Below are positions 16,523-24,514 of a stretch of DNA of 64,000 nucleotides, piece after piece. A program made the translations under genes and the position numbers. The DNA lies in the NCBI GenBank assembly GCA_020638675.1, contig JACKID010000001.1:310001-374000 (forward strand), in the 5' to 3' direction. How positions within the stretch are numbered: position 1 is the stretch's first letter; every line of letters starts with the position of its first letter. The notes under the pieces were generated by a model, which had not been told where the DNA came from, did no database searches, and saw nothing but the letters and a program-made list of their open reading frames with translations. Origin of the DNA: Planctomycetota bacterium (GTDB lineage Bacteria; Planctomycetota; UBA8742; UBA2392).

Positions 16523-17965
16523 CTATGCGCGCGTTTCGACGCGGGTCTCTTCTACGGCCTTGTCCGCGGTTTCCATTGCCAGCAGTTCCATGAACGCCGG
16601 ATACAATGGCAGCAGCAGGTGGGCGGCGAATGCCATCGCACCTGCGCGCCCTGTACCTTGCAGCACGAGACGCCCGCGCTCAACGCGGCCGCTGGCGAAC
16701 AACGGAGTATTGAGGGCTTCGCGGGTGGTGTCAGGAATGCCCGCACTCCAGACTCGCTGGCCCTGGTCGGTCAGCAACGCGATCGCGGTGACGTTGGCCA
16801 GCTCCATCCAATCCACGAGACTGTCATCGGTCAGCGCTTGCCGTGCGCCGGATTCCAGTGCGCGTCTTGCGACGGACTGGGCGGCGTCTGTCGCCGCGCC
16901 GGCGTTGCGCAGATTCTGCCAGTTCGCGTACCCGCCGGAGATGTAGATGGCCAGGTACAATCCCAGCGGCAGCGCGATTGCCGCGCCCGCAAAGCTCGGC
17001 ATCCAGCCGCACCAGATGGCACCTGCCGCGCCGAGCGACGCCATGAACAGCAGCGTGCCCGTCGTGCGGAAGGTGTTGCCCTCGAACTGCAGCATCAGGA
17101 TGTGGTGAATATGCCCGCGATCGGCGCTGAGCGGGTTGGTGCCTTGCACAAGCCGGCGGAAGAACACGGTAGTGATGTCGACAATCGGAAGACTCAGCAG
17201 CAGGAACAGCGGCACGACGTCCACCGCGTCATCGGGTTGCTTGACGGCGCGAAGCGCCAGCGTCGCGATCAGGAAGCCCAGGAACATGCTGCCTGAGTCG
17301 CCAAGGAACGCCTTCGGCTTGCCGAGGTTGAAGCGCGTGAACGCCAAGGCCGCGGCCCCGAGCGGCAATGCAAGTTCGAGCCGCAATTCGCCGCCGAGCA
17401 TTGAAAACAGCCCGATCCCCAGCAGCGCGATGAACGCGGCGCCGCTGCAGAGGCCGTCCACGCCGTCGATCATGTTGTAGGCATTGGTGACGGCGACGAT
17501 GAAGATCACCGTCAGGGGCAGCGACAGCCAGCCGGCGGTAAAGTCCAGCAGTCCGGCGGCATTCACGTGGTCAAGGCGGAAGAACAGGAACCATGCCACG
17601 GTCGCGGCAGCGGCCTGCACGGTGAGTTTGGGGAGCGCACCCAGCGGGCGCAGATCGTCCATCAGACCCAGCCCTGCGATCGCCAGTGCCGGCAGCAACA
17701 GGTAGAGGTGGTTGATGTCGGTCAGGTACGCGTCTTCCAGATGCAGCGTACGAGCCGCAATCATCTGGACGAGCAGCGACACGACCAGCGCGGCTACGAT
17801 CGCCATGCCGCCGGATTTGGCCACAGGCTCGGCATGAACGCCGCGAAGCTTGGGCCCGTCGATCAATCCGAGCCGCCATGCCGTACGACGGAACCAGCGC
17901 CCGCCGACCAGCACAACCGCAACCGCAGCCACAACCCCGGCCGCATAAGGCAAGTATTCCAGCAT
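16523..17965 (-). CDS. Undecaprenyl-phosphate sugar-1-phosphate transferase (WecA/TagO family)
   Basis: 480 residues. A polytopic enzyme that transfers a HexNAc-phosphate from UDP-sugar to undecaprenyl phosphate, starting surface glycan synthesis at the inner membrane. Motifs: GLMDDLRPLGALPKL with the Asp pair, NAYNMIDGVDGL, FLGDSGSMFLGF and the His-rich DRGHIHHIL loop. About ten membrane segments cover the first 330 residues. The C-terminal 150 residues (near AQSVARRALESGARQAL) are an extra soluble domain not usual in WecA. The ATG at 17965 follows AGGG closely; longer upstream readings lie inside the neighbouring gene. Confidence 0.9.
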   Translation of the reverse strand: MLEYLPYAAGVVAAVAVVLVGGRWFRRTAWRLGLIDGPKLRGVHAEPVAKSGGMAIVAALVVSLLVQMIAARTLHLEDAYLTDINHLYLLLPALAIAGLGLMDDLRPLGALPKLTVQAAAATVAWFLFFRLDHVNAAGLLDFTAGWLSLPLTVIFIVAVTNAYNMIDGVDGLCSGAAFIALLGIGLFSMLGGELRLELALPLGAAALAFTRFNLGKPKAFLGDSGSMFLGFLIATLALRAVKQPDDAVDVVPLFLLLSLPIVDITTVFFRRLVQGTNPLSADRGHIHHILMLQFEGNTFRTTGTLLFMASLGAAGAIWCGWMPSFAGAAIALPLGLYLAIYISGGYANWQNLRNAGAATDAAQSVARRALESGARQALTDDSLVDWMELANVTAIALLTDQGQRVWSAGIPDTTREALNTPLFASGRVERGRLVLQGTGRAGAMAFAAHLLLPLYPAFMELLAMETADKAVEETRVETRA

Positions 17966-17987
17966 CCCTGTTGCTTTCGCTTGTGCA

Positions 17988-18410
17988 CTACACGACGAAT
18001 GCCAGCACCAGCAGACCCACCATGCTGACAATCGCAGACATACCTACTGCATACACCGAGCCCGGCGGCATGCGCTTGAACTGGCCCATCGCGCCGCCGC
18101 AGATAATCAACGCCGACGCGAACCCGGCCGCGCCCACACCGGCGAACAAAGTCGTCAGGTCATAGCTGGACCGAACCAGCGCCCAGCCTTTGCCTGTGTT
18201 GGTGACTTCGTACGCGCCGCTGCCGCCGACCCGCAGGTCGAAGTTTCCAATAACGCAGGCCATCAGCCCCACCAGCCCCACCATGCAAAGCAGCATGCAG
18301 GCGATTGCGGCCTCGCGACTGAAGCCGCGTGCACGCAACTCGGCGCGCTCCGACATCGCGGCCTTGCGCGCACTTTCGCGTACCAGCAGCTCTTCATCGG
18401 TGGGCTGCAT
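17988..18410 (-). CDS. Hypothetical small membrane protein
   Basis: 140 residues with three or four membrane segments: AAIACMLLCMVGLVGLMACVI, GVGAAGFASALIICGG and VGMSAIVSMVGLLVLAFVV. Its start lies 17 nt inside the carbamoyltransferase gene and its end is 22 nt before the WecA-family start, so the three genes form one tightly packed operon. This makes a role in surface-glycan synthesis or export plausible but unproven. Confidence 0.7.
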   Translation of the reverse strand: MQPTDEELLVRESARKAAMSERAELRARGFSREAAIACMLLCMVGLVGLMACVIGNFDLRVGGSGAYEVTNTGKGWALVRSSYDLTTLFAGVGAAGFASALIICGGAMGQFKRMPPGSVYAVGMSAIVSMVGLLVLAFVV

Positions 18411-20169
18411 CTGCCTGCTCCGCTGTAGTCGCCTTCTCCGCGTTGCGGCGGGTGACCATAAAGTTGCCCAGCACGACTGCGTCCATCTTCGTGCGCTGGA
18501 AGCAATCCAGCGCCTCGCGTGGTGTACAGACTATCGGCTCATTCTCGTTGAAGCTGGTGTTCAGCACGGCCGGCGTGCCAGTTAAACGATCGAAGGCATC
18601 GATCAGCTTCCAGTAGCGCTCGTTGTCCTCTCGCCGCACGGTCTGCACGCGTCCGGTGTGATCTACGTGGTCCACGGCCTGCAACTCTTCGTACCTGTCG
18701 GGCTTGGTGCGGTAGACCATCAGCATGAACGGCGACGCATGGCTGCTTTCGAAGTAGTCGCCCAAGCGCTCGGCCTTGATGCTTGGGGCAAATGGCCTGA
18801 ACGGCTCGCGCTGCTTGATGCGCGCGTTCAGCACTTCCTTCATGCGGGGATGGCCGGGGTGCGCGACGATGCTGCGATTTCCCAGTGCGCGCGGGCCCCA
18901 CTCCATGGCGCCCTGGAACCAGCCGACCACGTTGCCTTCCGCGATTTCTTGTGCGGTCCTGTCGAAAAGCTCGTCGTCATCCAGGCGCGTCGCGTTCAAG
19001 CCGTCGGACTCGTCCAGCGCCAGGCGAATCTCGTCTTCACTGAAGCTGCTGCCCCAATATGCATGCGTCATCTCGAAGCGCGGCTCGCCGGCGCGGGCAG
19101 ACAGCCACGCCGCAGCGCCCAGCGCCGTACCGTCGTCGCCGGCGGCCGGCTGCACATAGATGCGCTCAAAGGGCGTTTCTTCCAGAAGCTTGCCGTTCGC
19201 GACGCCATTCAGCGCGACGCCGCCGGCGAGGCACAGGTCCTTGAGCCCGGTTCGCTTGTGGATCAGCTTCGCCAGGTGGATGAACGCCTGCTCAAGGCGC
19301 TGCTGCAGGCTGGCGGCGATGTCGTGGTCGCGTTTGGTGATTTCCGCGCCGCGCTTGCGTGCCGGCCCGAACTGTTGGATCCACTTGCGCGTATACAGCG
19401 CGGCGAAACTGGGGCTGCCGTATTCGTCGCTGCCGGTCTCGACGCCCTCGGTGTGGTGATTGAACCACTCGAGGTCCAGCTCATACCCGTCGTCCGTGAA
19501 CTTTACGAGCCGATCAAACACATCCGCGTGGGTGGGCTCGCCATATGGTGCGAGGCCCATGACCTTGCCTTCGTCGCCGTACCGATCGAAGCCGATGTAC
19601 TGGCACGCCGCCGTGTACAGGATTCCCAGACTGTGCGGGTAGGTGACGCGGCCCTGCACTTTGATATTGGCGCCTTCGCCGACACCCCACAGCGAGCTGG
19701 CGAAGTCGCCGAAGCCGTCGAGGGTGAGAATCGCCGCGCGCTCGAACGGGCTGACGAGAAACGTGCTGGCCGCGTGGGCAAGGTGATGCTCCACGCGCTT
19801 GATCGGCGCGCGCAGGCTGGCGCGGGGCACGCCGCAGGCCTCGCAAAGTTGTTCGTCCAGGTCTTTCAGCCCGGCGCGGTCGCGCAGGCGTTTGCCGGCG
19901 ACCTGGCTGGTCTTGCGCAGGTTCCGGACGACATAAGCGAGGCGTTTGCGAAGGTTGGCAGTCGAGTCGCGCGCCACCGCGACCTCGTTCAGATCCGAGA
20001 GACTGATTCCGCCGATGCGCAGTACCTCAGCCACGGCCAGCGCGGGAAATCCTGCACAGTGTTTGATTCGATTCAGGCGCTCCTCTTCAACGGCCGCAAT
20101 CAGCCTTCCGTCAGCAAACAGCGCTGCAGAGGCATCGGCGTGGTACGCGTTGATTCCGAGTACGAGCAT
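18394..20169 (-). CDS. Carbamoyltransferase (NodU/CmcH family)
   Basis: 591 residues. The family moves a carbamoyl group from carbamoyl phosphate, via an adenylate, to hydroxyls of sugars or natural products. N-terminal LGINAYHADASAALF, metal-binding HHLAHAASTFLVSPF, TLDGFGD, the LAGGVALNGVANGKL loop, the AAGDDGTALGAA ATP site and the C-terminal MEWGPRALGNRSIVA are all present. ATG 20169 is chosen because GGAAG precedes it; an ATG at 20193 is possible. With the WecA-type gene downstream, carbamoylation of a surface polysaccharide is the likely task. Confidence 0.93.
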   Translation of the reverse strand: MLVLGINAYHADASAALFADGRLIAAVEEERLNRIKHCAGFPALAVAEVLRIGGISLSDLNEVAVARDSTANLRKRLAYVVRNLRKTSQVAGKRLRDRAGLKDLDEQLCEACGVPRASLRAPIKRVEHHLAHAASTFLVSPFERAAILTLDGFGDFASSLWGVGEGANIKVQGRVTYPHSLGILYTAACQYIGFDRYGDEGKVMGLAPYGEPTHADVFDRLVKFTDDGYELDLEWFNHHTEGVETGSDEYGSPSFAALYTRKWIQQFGPARKRGAEITKRDHDIAASLQQRLEQAFIHLAKLIHKRTGLKDLCLAGGVALNGVANGKLLEETPFERIYVQPAAGDDGTALGAAAWLSARAGEPRFEMTHAYWGSSFSEDEIRLALDESDGLNATRLDDDELFDRTAQEIAEGNVVGWFQGAMEWGPRALGNRSIVAHPGHPRMKEVLNARIKQREPFRPFAPSIKAERLGDYFESSHASPFMLMVYRTKPDRYEELQAVDHVDHTGRVQTVRREDNERYWKLIDAFDRLTGTPAVLNTSFNENEPIVCTPREALDCFQRTKMDAVVLGNFMVTRRNAEKATTAEQADAAHR

Positions 20170-20189
20170 GAACTTCCGCGTTGCAACAG

Positions 20190-20211
20190 GCATCGGCAGG
20201 ATTGCCGATGC
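20190..20211. promoter_or_regulatory. Hairpin in the leader of the carbamoyltransferase operon
   Basis: A perfect 9-bp stem (GCATCGGCA with TGCCGATGC) and a 4-nt loop, 20 nt upstream of the ATG at 20169. TACTCT and TTATGC lie just beyond it on the minus strand. It could be an operator or a leader-RNA stem; nothing in the sequence decides. Confidence 0.4.
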
Positions 20212-20349
20212 ATAAGAGTACTACGGGAAAGGGTTTGAGGCAAAAACGGGTGTCTTGGCTTGGGAATGCTACACCCGTGTCAATTGGCGTGATCGGCACA
20301 AATCGCACCAAGGTCATGCTTTGTGGACGCAGTGCGTGCTTTGAGGTCG

Positions 20350-20368
20350 TGCCGGGCTCAACCCGGCA
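20350..20368. terminator. Candidate terminator of the outer-membrane protein gene
   Basis: A 7-bp stem (TGCCGGG with CCCGGCA) and a 5-nt loop, 6 nt beyond the stop of the minus-strand gene at 20375. No T run follows, so it may be Rho-dependent or simply a stabiliser. Confidence 0.4.
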
Positions 20369-20374
20369 AGTCTG

Positions 20375-21586
20375 CTACCAGCCAAACTCGGAGCCAATCA
20401 GGGCGCCGAGGCCCCAGATGCGGTCACTGCGGTACGTCCCGTTGAATGAAACACGCAGGATCCATTGCATCTCGCCTGTTTCCGGCATGTCAAACCATAG
20501 AAGCAACCCACCGCTCTTGGTATTGAAGGTGCCCAAGTCCGGGTCATCGGTCTGGTAGCGATACTCGTGCTGCGGGTGACCCCGGTGATAACGCGTGCCT
20601 TCCTGATAGCTCAGGCGCGACCAGATTCTCCAGCGCGCACGCGGATCTCCGAACGTGCCTTCGGCGTTCGGCTGAATGGCGACGCTGCGAATGCCCCAGT
20701 CGTCCCAGTAGGCGCTGTGGTCCATGCCTAGCGAAAAATGCTCGGCCGGTGAGAAACGCACCCGTAAATTCAGTTGTAGACGGTTGCGGCGCGAAGGCAG
20801 CTTCTCATCAGAGTAGAGGACCGGTGTCAGACCGCGGTAGACCGTCACCTGCTCATTGGGACCGCCCAGAAAGCCGTCCTGCCGAGTGTACTGCACGCTC
20901 GCCTGCAGTCTCCAATCGGGCGAGAGTATCTGCGTGAAGCCCAGTTCAATGTTATGCGTCACGCGCTCGTGTACGCTGCGGTCGAAACCGAATTCGTCGA
21001 TCTCGCCCGTTTCGCCGCCCCAGATCCCGGCGGCACGCAGGTTGCCGCCGGTCAGTGAATCCCAGCGCACGTTGTAGCTGAAGTTCGGAACGAAGTTGCC
21101 CTTGAACAACTCCACGCTGGCTGAGAAATCAAGCCCGCGCGAAACGTATGTCGGCTGGTAGGCGAAGTAGGCGCCGGGGCTGAAGGTCCAGTCACTATCC
21201 TTCGGTTTGATGTCCATGATGCCGGACAGAGTGAAGTTCGTGGCCGACGCCGAAGTCGTGGTCGCGTTGGTGAGGTTGTAGGTCGCGTTCGTGATCGTTG
21301 CCGGTGCGTCCACGGACGGGCCGGGATCAATCGAGGAAATCCCGAACGTCGGTCGCAGCGAAATCACGTCGCTTACCTTGAGCTTCGCCGCCATGCGTGC
21401 GCCGCCGTATGCGAACTCCTCGCTGAAGATCGGGTTTCCGCCGCCTATGCCTTCGCCATTGTCGACGTCTTCCTGATTGAACAGAAAGATGTCGAAGCTG
21501 ACGGTGTTGTCGTGCTCCTGCGCAATCAGCTGCGAGCAGAAAACTGCAATCAGCGCGAGCAGAAGCAGCCTGGCGGAAGTCCCCAC
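20375..21586 (-). CDS. Outer-membrane beta-barrel protein, uncharacterised
   Basis: 403 residues. Signal peptide (LLLLALIAVFCSQLIAQ), then many alternating amphipathic strands rich in aromatic residues and Arg/Asp (WRLQASVQYTRQDGFLG, NRLQLNLRVRFSPAEHFSLG), and a C-terminal Trp after GSEFG, the usual signature for barrel assembly. No family recognised; a porin or lipid transporter is possible. GTG start at 21586 with GGGGGA 4 nt upstream. It implies an outer membrane. Confidence 0.7.
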   Translation of the reverse strand: MGTSARLLLLALIAVFCSQLIAQEHDNTVSFDIFLFNQEDVDNGEGIGGGNPIFSEEFAYGGARMAAKLKVSDVISLRPTFGISSIDPGPSVDAPATITNATYNLTNATTTSASATNFTLSGIMDIKPKDSDWTFSPGAYFAYQPTYVSRGLDFSASVELFKGNFVPNFSYNVRWDSLTGGNLRAAGIWGGETGEIDEFGFDRSVHERVTHNIELGFTQILSPDWRLQASVQYTRQDGFLGGPNEQVTVYRGLTPVLYSDEKLPSRRNRLQLNLRVRFSPAEHFSLGMDHSAYWDDWGIRSVAIQPNAEGTFGDPRARWRIWSRLSYQEGTRYHRGHPQHEYRYQTDDPDLGTFNTKSGGLLLWFDMPETGEMQWILRVSFNGTYRSDRIWGLGALIGSEFGW

Positions 21587-21645
21587 GAGTCCCCCGGATG
21601 CTGGTACCGCGCGAGGTTACAGGCAGGCCGAGCACGCGCAACGGA

Positions 21646-23409
21646 TCACGCGCCGTTCTCGTGCCGCTCCATGTAGGCCTGCAACAACTCTCGTTGCGTG
21701 ATCGTGCCCACCAGCAGCCGCTTGCCGTCTTCGGCGTGCTTCACGACCGGCAACGCCGTGTTCGGCAGGTCGCGCAACTTGAGGTAGGCCGAGTCCACGT
21801 CGTCCTCGTCCAGGTCCACGGCCGAGGAGGAAGTGATCAAGTCCGCTGCACGCACGAGGTCTTTCATGACCGGGTCGAAGCCCGCGTCCTTGATCTCGTT
21901 GAAGCTGATGAAGCCCACGTAGAAGCCCTGTTTGTCCACGATGGGGAAGCTGTCGTGCGGGTAGCTTTCTATGAACTTGGTGATCTTGTCGAAGCTCGCG
22001 TCCATCGGCAGCGCCTGGGTCTTTTTCTGCACCAGGTCGCCGAGCGACTTTTCCTTGCGGCTCTTGCGCAGCCCGAGGTGGCTCAGGAATTCGCCGATCA
22101 CCGCCACGAGCTGGTTGCCTGAAGCAATGCTCTCCTTGTGTTTGACGGCGTCCACGATGCTGACTTCGCCTGACTTCAGGACGGCGACCTTCACAAGGAT
22201 CGGGCCTGCGATCTCGAACACCAGCACCGAGCCCAACACCAGCGCGGTGATCTGGTCGGCCAATTCCGGATTGGGCAGGTTGACCCTGCGATGCTGCATG
22301 ACGGTCATGATGGCGATGGCGATCGCGCTCTGGGACAGCAGGCTGAACGATAGGTACTTCTGCTGCTCCTTGGGGAGCTTGGCCCAGCGTGCGCCCAGCC
22401 ACGGGCCCAGTGTCTTGCCGGCCGTGCGCAACGCGAGAAACGAGACGCCGATCAGGCCCAGCGCCGCGAGTGCGCGGACGTCCAGCTTCGCGCCGCTTAG
22501 CACGAAGAAGATGACGTAGAATGGAATTTCGAGCGTGCGCATCTGCTCGCGCAGCGGCGCACCCTTGATGGTGCTGTTGCCATAGGCGAAGCCCGCGACC
22601 AGCACGGTGAGGATCTCGCTGCAGTCGGCGAATTTGGCGAGCCCGATGCAGACCATGAGCCCGCCCAGCGCAAGCAACATGCGCAGCGGAGACTTTTCCT
22701 CGATGGTTTCCAGATACGCCAACAGCAGACCCACCGCGGCGCCGATCGGGAATGGCAGCAGCACCCATTTGAGGCTGGTGGCGATATTGCCTTCAAGGAA
22801 AGTCTGCCCCGGCGGCGTCTCGAAGATGAAGATCGAGACGATGCCGAACAGTATGAGCGCCACCACGTCATTGCGCGCGACGGCGGCCTTGATGTGTTTG
22901 GCCACCGGACCGTCCGCGTTGTATTCACGCACGACCGCCAGCGTTGCCGCTGGTGCCGTCGCTACCGCGAAGCAGCCCAGGACGAGCCCCAGCCGCCAGT
23001 CGTTGCCGGTGACGGCGGCAATCGCGCTGACGCCGCCGCCAACCAGCGCGAACGTCAGCCCGATCTCTACCAGCGCGATGCGGTTGGCCGACTTGCTTAC
23101 GCTGCCCAGCGTCTTGAGCGTCAGGTCAGTGCCGACGAGGAACACGATCAGCGCCAGCCCGATCTGCTTGACGACCTCCATCTGGGCCAGGAATTCCTTG
23201 CTGATCAGCCCGGCCGCATAGGGCCCGGCCGCGAGCCCGACAAGCAGATACGCGGTCACCTTGGGCAGGTATTTGAAAGTGGTTGAGAGGCGCGCGACGA
23301 TCAGGGCGGCGATGAACAGGAACGCGAGCACAAGCGCGCCGTTCGGTGCAAACAGCACGTCGCGCAGCCAGTTCAGTGCGGCTTCCGGGTCAATCTCAGC
23401 CAGTGGCAT
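21646..23409 (-). CDS. CPA2-type cation/proton antiporter with C-terminal CBS pair
   Basis: 587 residues. About 12 membrane helices of the KefB/Na+:H+ antiporter fold, including VFLVGTDLTLKTL and NDVVALILFGIVSIF, which supply the acidic transport residues. Instead of the NAD-binding RCK/KTN domain of KefB/KefC, the C terminus holds two CBS motifs (HDSFPIVDKQGFYVGFISF and TALPVVKHAEDGKRLLVGT), likely sensing adenine nucleotides or ionic strength. GGGGG 4 nt before the ATG at 23409 selects the start. Substrate ion cannot be told from sequence. Confidence 0.88.
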   Translation of the reverse strand: MPLAEIDPEAALNWLRDVLFAPNGALVLAFLFIAALIVARLSTTFKYLPKVTAYLLVGLAAGPYAAGLISKEFLAQMEVVKQIGLALIVFLVGTDLTLKTLGSVSKSANRIALVEIGLTFALVGGGVSAIAAVTGNDWRLGLVLGCFAVATAPAATLAVVREYNADGPVAKHIKAAVARNDVVALILFGIVSIFIFETPPGQTFLEGNIATSLKWVLLPFPIGAAVGLLLAYLETIEEKSPLRMLLALGGLMVCIGLAKFADCSEILTVLVAGFAYGNSTIKGAPLREQMRTLEIPFYVIFFVLSGAKLDVRALAALGLIGVSFLALRTAGKTLGPWLGARWAKLPKEQQKYLSFSLLSQSAIAIAIMTVMQHRRVNLPNPELADQITALVLGSVLVFEIAGPILVKVAVLKSGEVSIVDAVKHKESIASGNQLVAVIGEFLSHLGLRKSRKEKSLGDLVQKKTQALPMDASFDKITKFIESYPHDSFPIVDKQGFYVGFISFNEIKDAGFDPVMKDLVRAADLITSSSAVDLDEDDVDSAYLKLRDLPNTALPVVKHAEDGKRLLVGTITQRELLQAYMERHENGA

Positions 23410-23480
23410 GAGCCCCCAAGGTTCCAAAATTGGCGGACCACAGATAGCAGATCAACTGACCGTGCGCCAAGGGTTTCGCC

Positions 23481-24437
23481 CTAGCGCTTCCAGGCGTCCG
23501 GGTCTTCGGGCGTGTAGCCCTCCGGCTCGTCATCTGTGTAGGACCATGACGGGTCGCTGGGGAAGTACTTCTCGGTCTCTTCCCAGTGGTCGACCTGCGA
23601 CTTGCCGCGCATGCGGCGCAGCATGACGGCCAGCGGAATGATCAGCGCGGTGAGTCCCAGCAGAATCCACCACAGGTTGCTGCCCAGGAAGCCCGCAACC
23701 CGGGACGACTTGCGTTCTTCACGATCCGCCTTCCAGACCGGCTCGAATGCTGCGAGGCTGTCGCCGGTCGCGTTCTCGAAGGCGGCGTCGAAGGGGCCTT
23801 CGCCCTTTTCCATCAACTGCAGCAGCTTGAAGAACTTCTTCTCGCCGTATTTTGCGACGATCAGACGAATCACCTCGCGTGCCTCGCTGTAGGCCTGACC
23901 CGCGCGGGCTTGCTCGCGCAAGCCATTGTCGAGGTCGTCGAGGCTGCTGAAGTCGACCCACGGGTTGGCGCCTTGGGCTTCGATCAGCTCGTTCAGCGCC
24001 ATCGACTCCACGTACTGCGCGACGCCTTCTTCGAACCAGAGCGGACGGGCAACGCGCAGTGTCGAGCCCATGACCAGGTGGGCGATCTCGTGCCGCAGCA
24101 CGCCGATCGGCTCCATCTGGCGATCGCGGATCCCGCTCAGGTTCAGCACCAGCCGCCGCTGCGCCGGGATGGCGTAGCCCAACACGCTCTCGGCTTCCAT
24201 GCCTACGCCGTCTCGCGCCGCCATCTCGCTGAAGCTGCGAGAGCCGCCCACGATGACCAGTTGCAAAGGCCCGTCGTCGGCGAGCCCCGTTTTCTCTTCG
24301 ACGATGGCAAAGGCGGGCTCAACCTGTGACTGCAGGCGGGCAACGACCGCTGCATCGGCTGCGACTTCCTGAACGCTGACGTCGCGTGCAAGGAGCGGCG
24401 GCGCAAGTAGCAGCAGGATCAGCAGCAATCTGTACAT
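23481..24437 (-). CDS. Membrane-anchored gluzincin metalloprotease (peptidase MA-like)
   Basis: 318 residues. Signal peptide, then a zinc site HEIAH at 116-120 with the third ligand in WFEEGVAQY (about 136-137), spacing typical of gluzincins. A membrane helix near 250-272 (SNLWWILLGLTALIIPLAVML) and an acidic, Pro-rich tail follow. The protease domain would face the periplasm. The start has GGGA about 10 nt upstream. Substrates unknown; it follows the large gene at 26665 on the same strand by 77 bp and could be in its operon. Confidence 0.8.
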   Translation of the reverse strand: MYRLLLILLLLAPPLLARDVSVQEVAADAAVVARLQSQVEPAFAIVEEKTGLADDGPLQLVIVGGSRSFSEMAARDGVGMEAESVLGYAIPAQRRLVLNLSGIRDRQMEPIGVLRHEIAHLVMGSTLRVARPLWFEEGVAQYVESMALNELIEAQGANPWVDFSSLDDLDNGLREQARAGQAYSEAREVIRLIVAKYGEKKFFKLLQLMEKGEGPFDAAFENATGDSLAAFEPVWKADREERKSSRVAGFLGSNLWWILLGLTALIIPLAVMLRRMRGKSQVDHWEETEKYFPSDPSWSYTDDEPEGYTPEDPDAWKR

Positions 24438-24514
24438 CGACGGGATTCCCGGTCAGCACGCGGTGCGACGGTATTGCGACGGTACAACGGCGTGACGCGG
24501 GCGCAGATTCCAGG

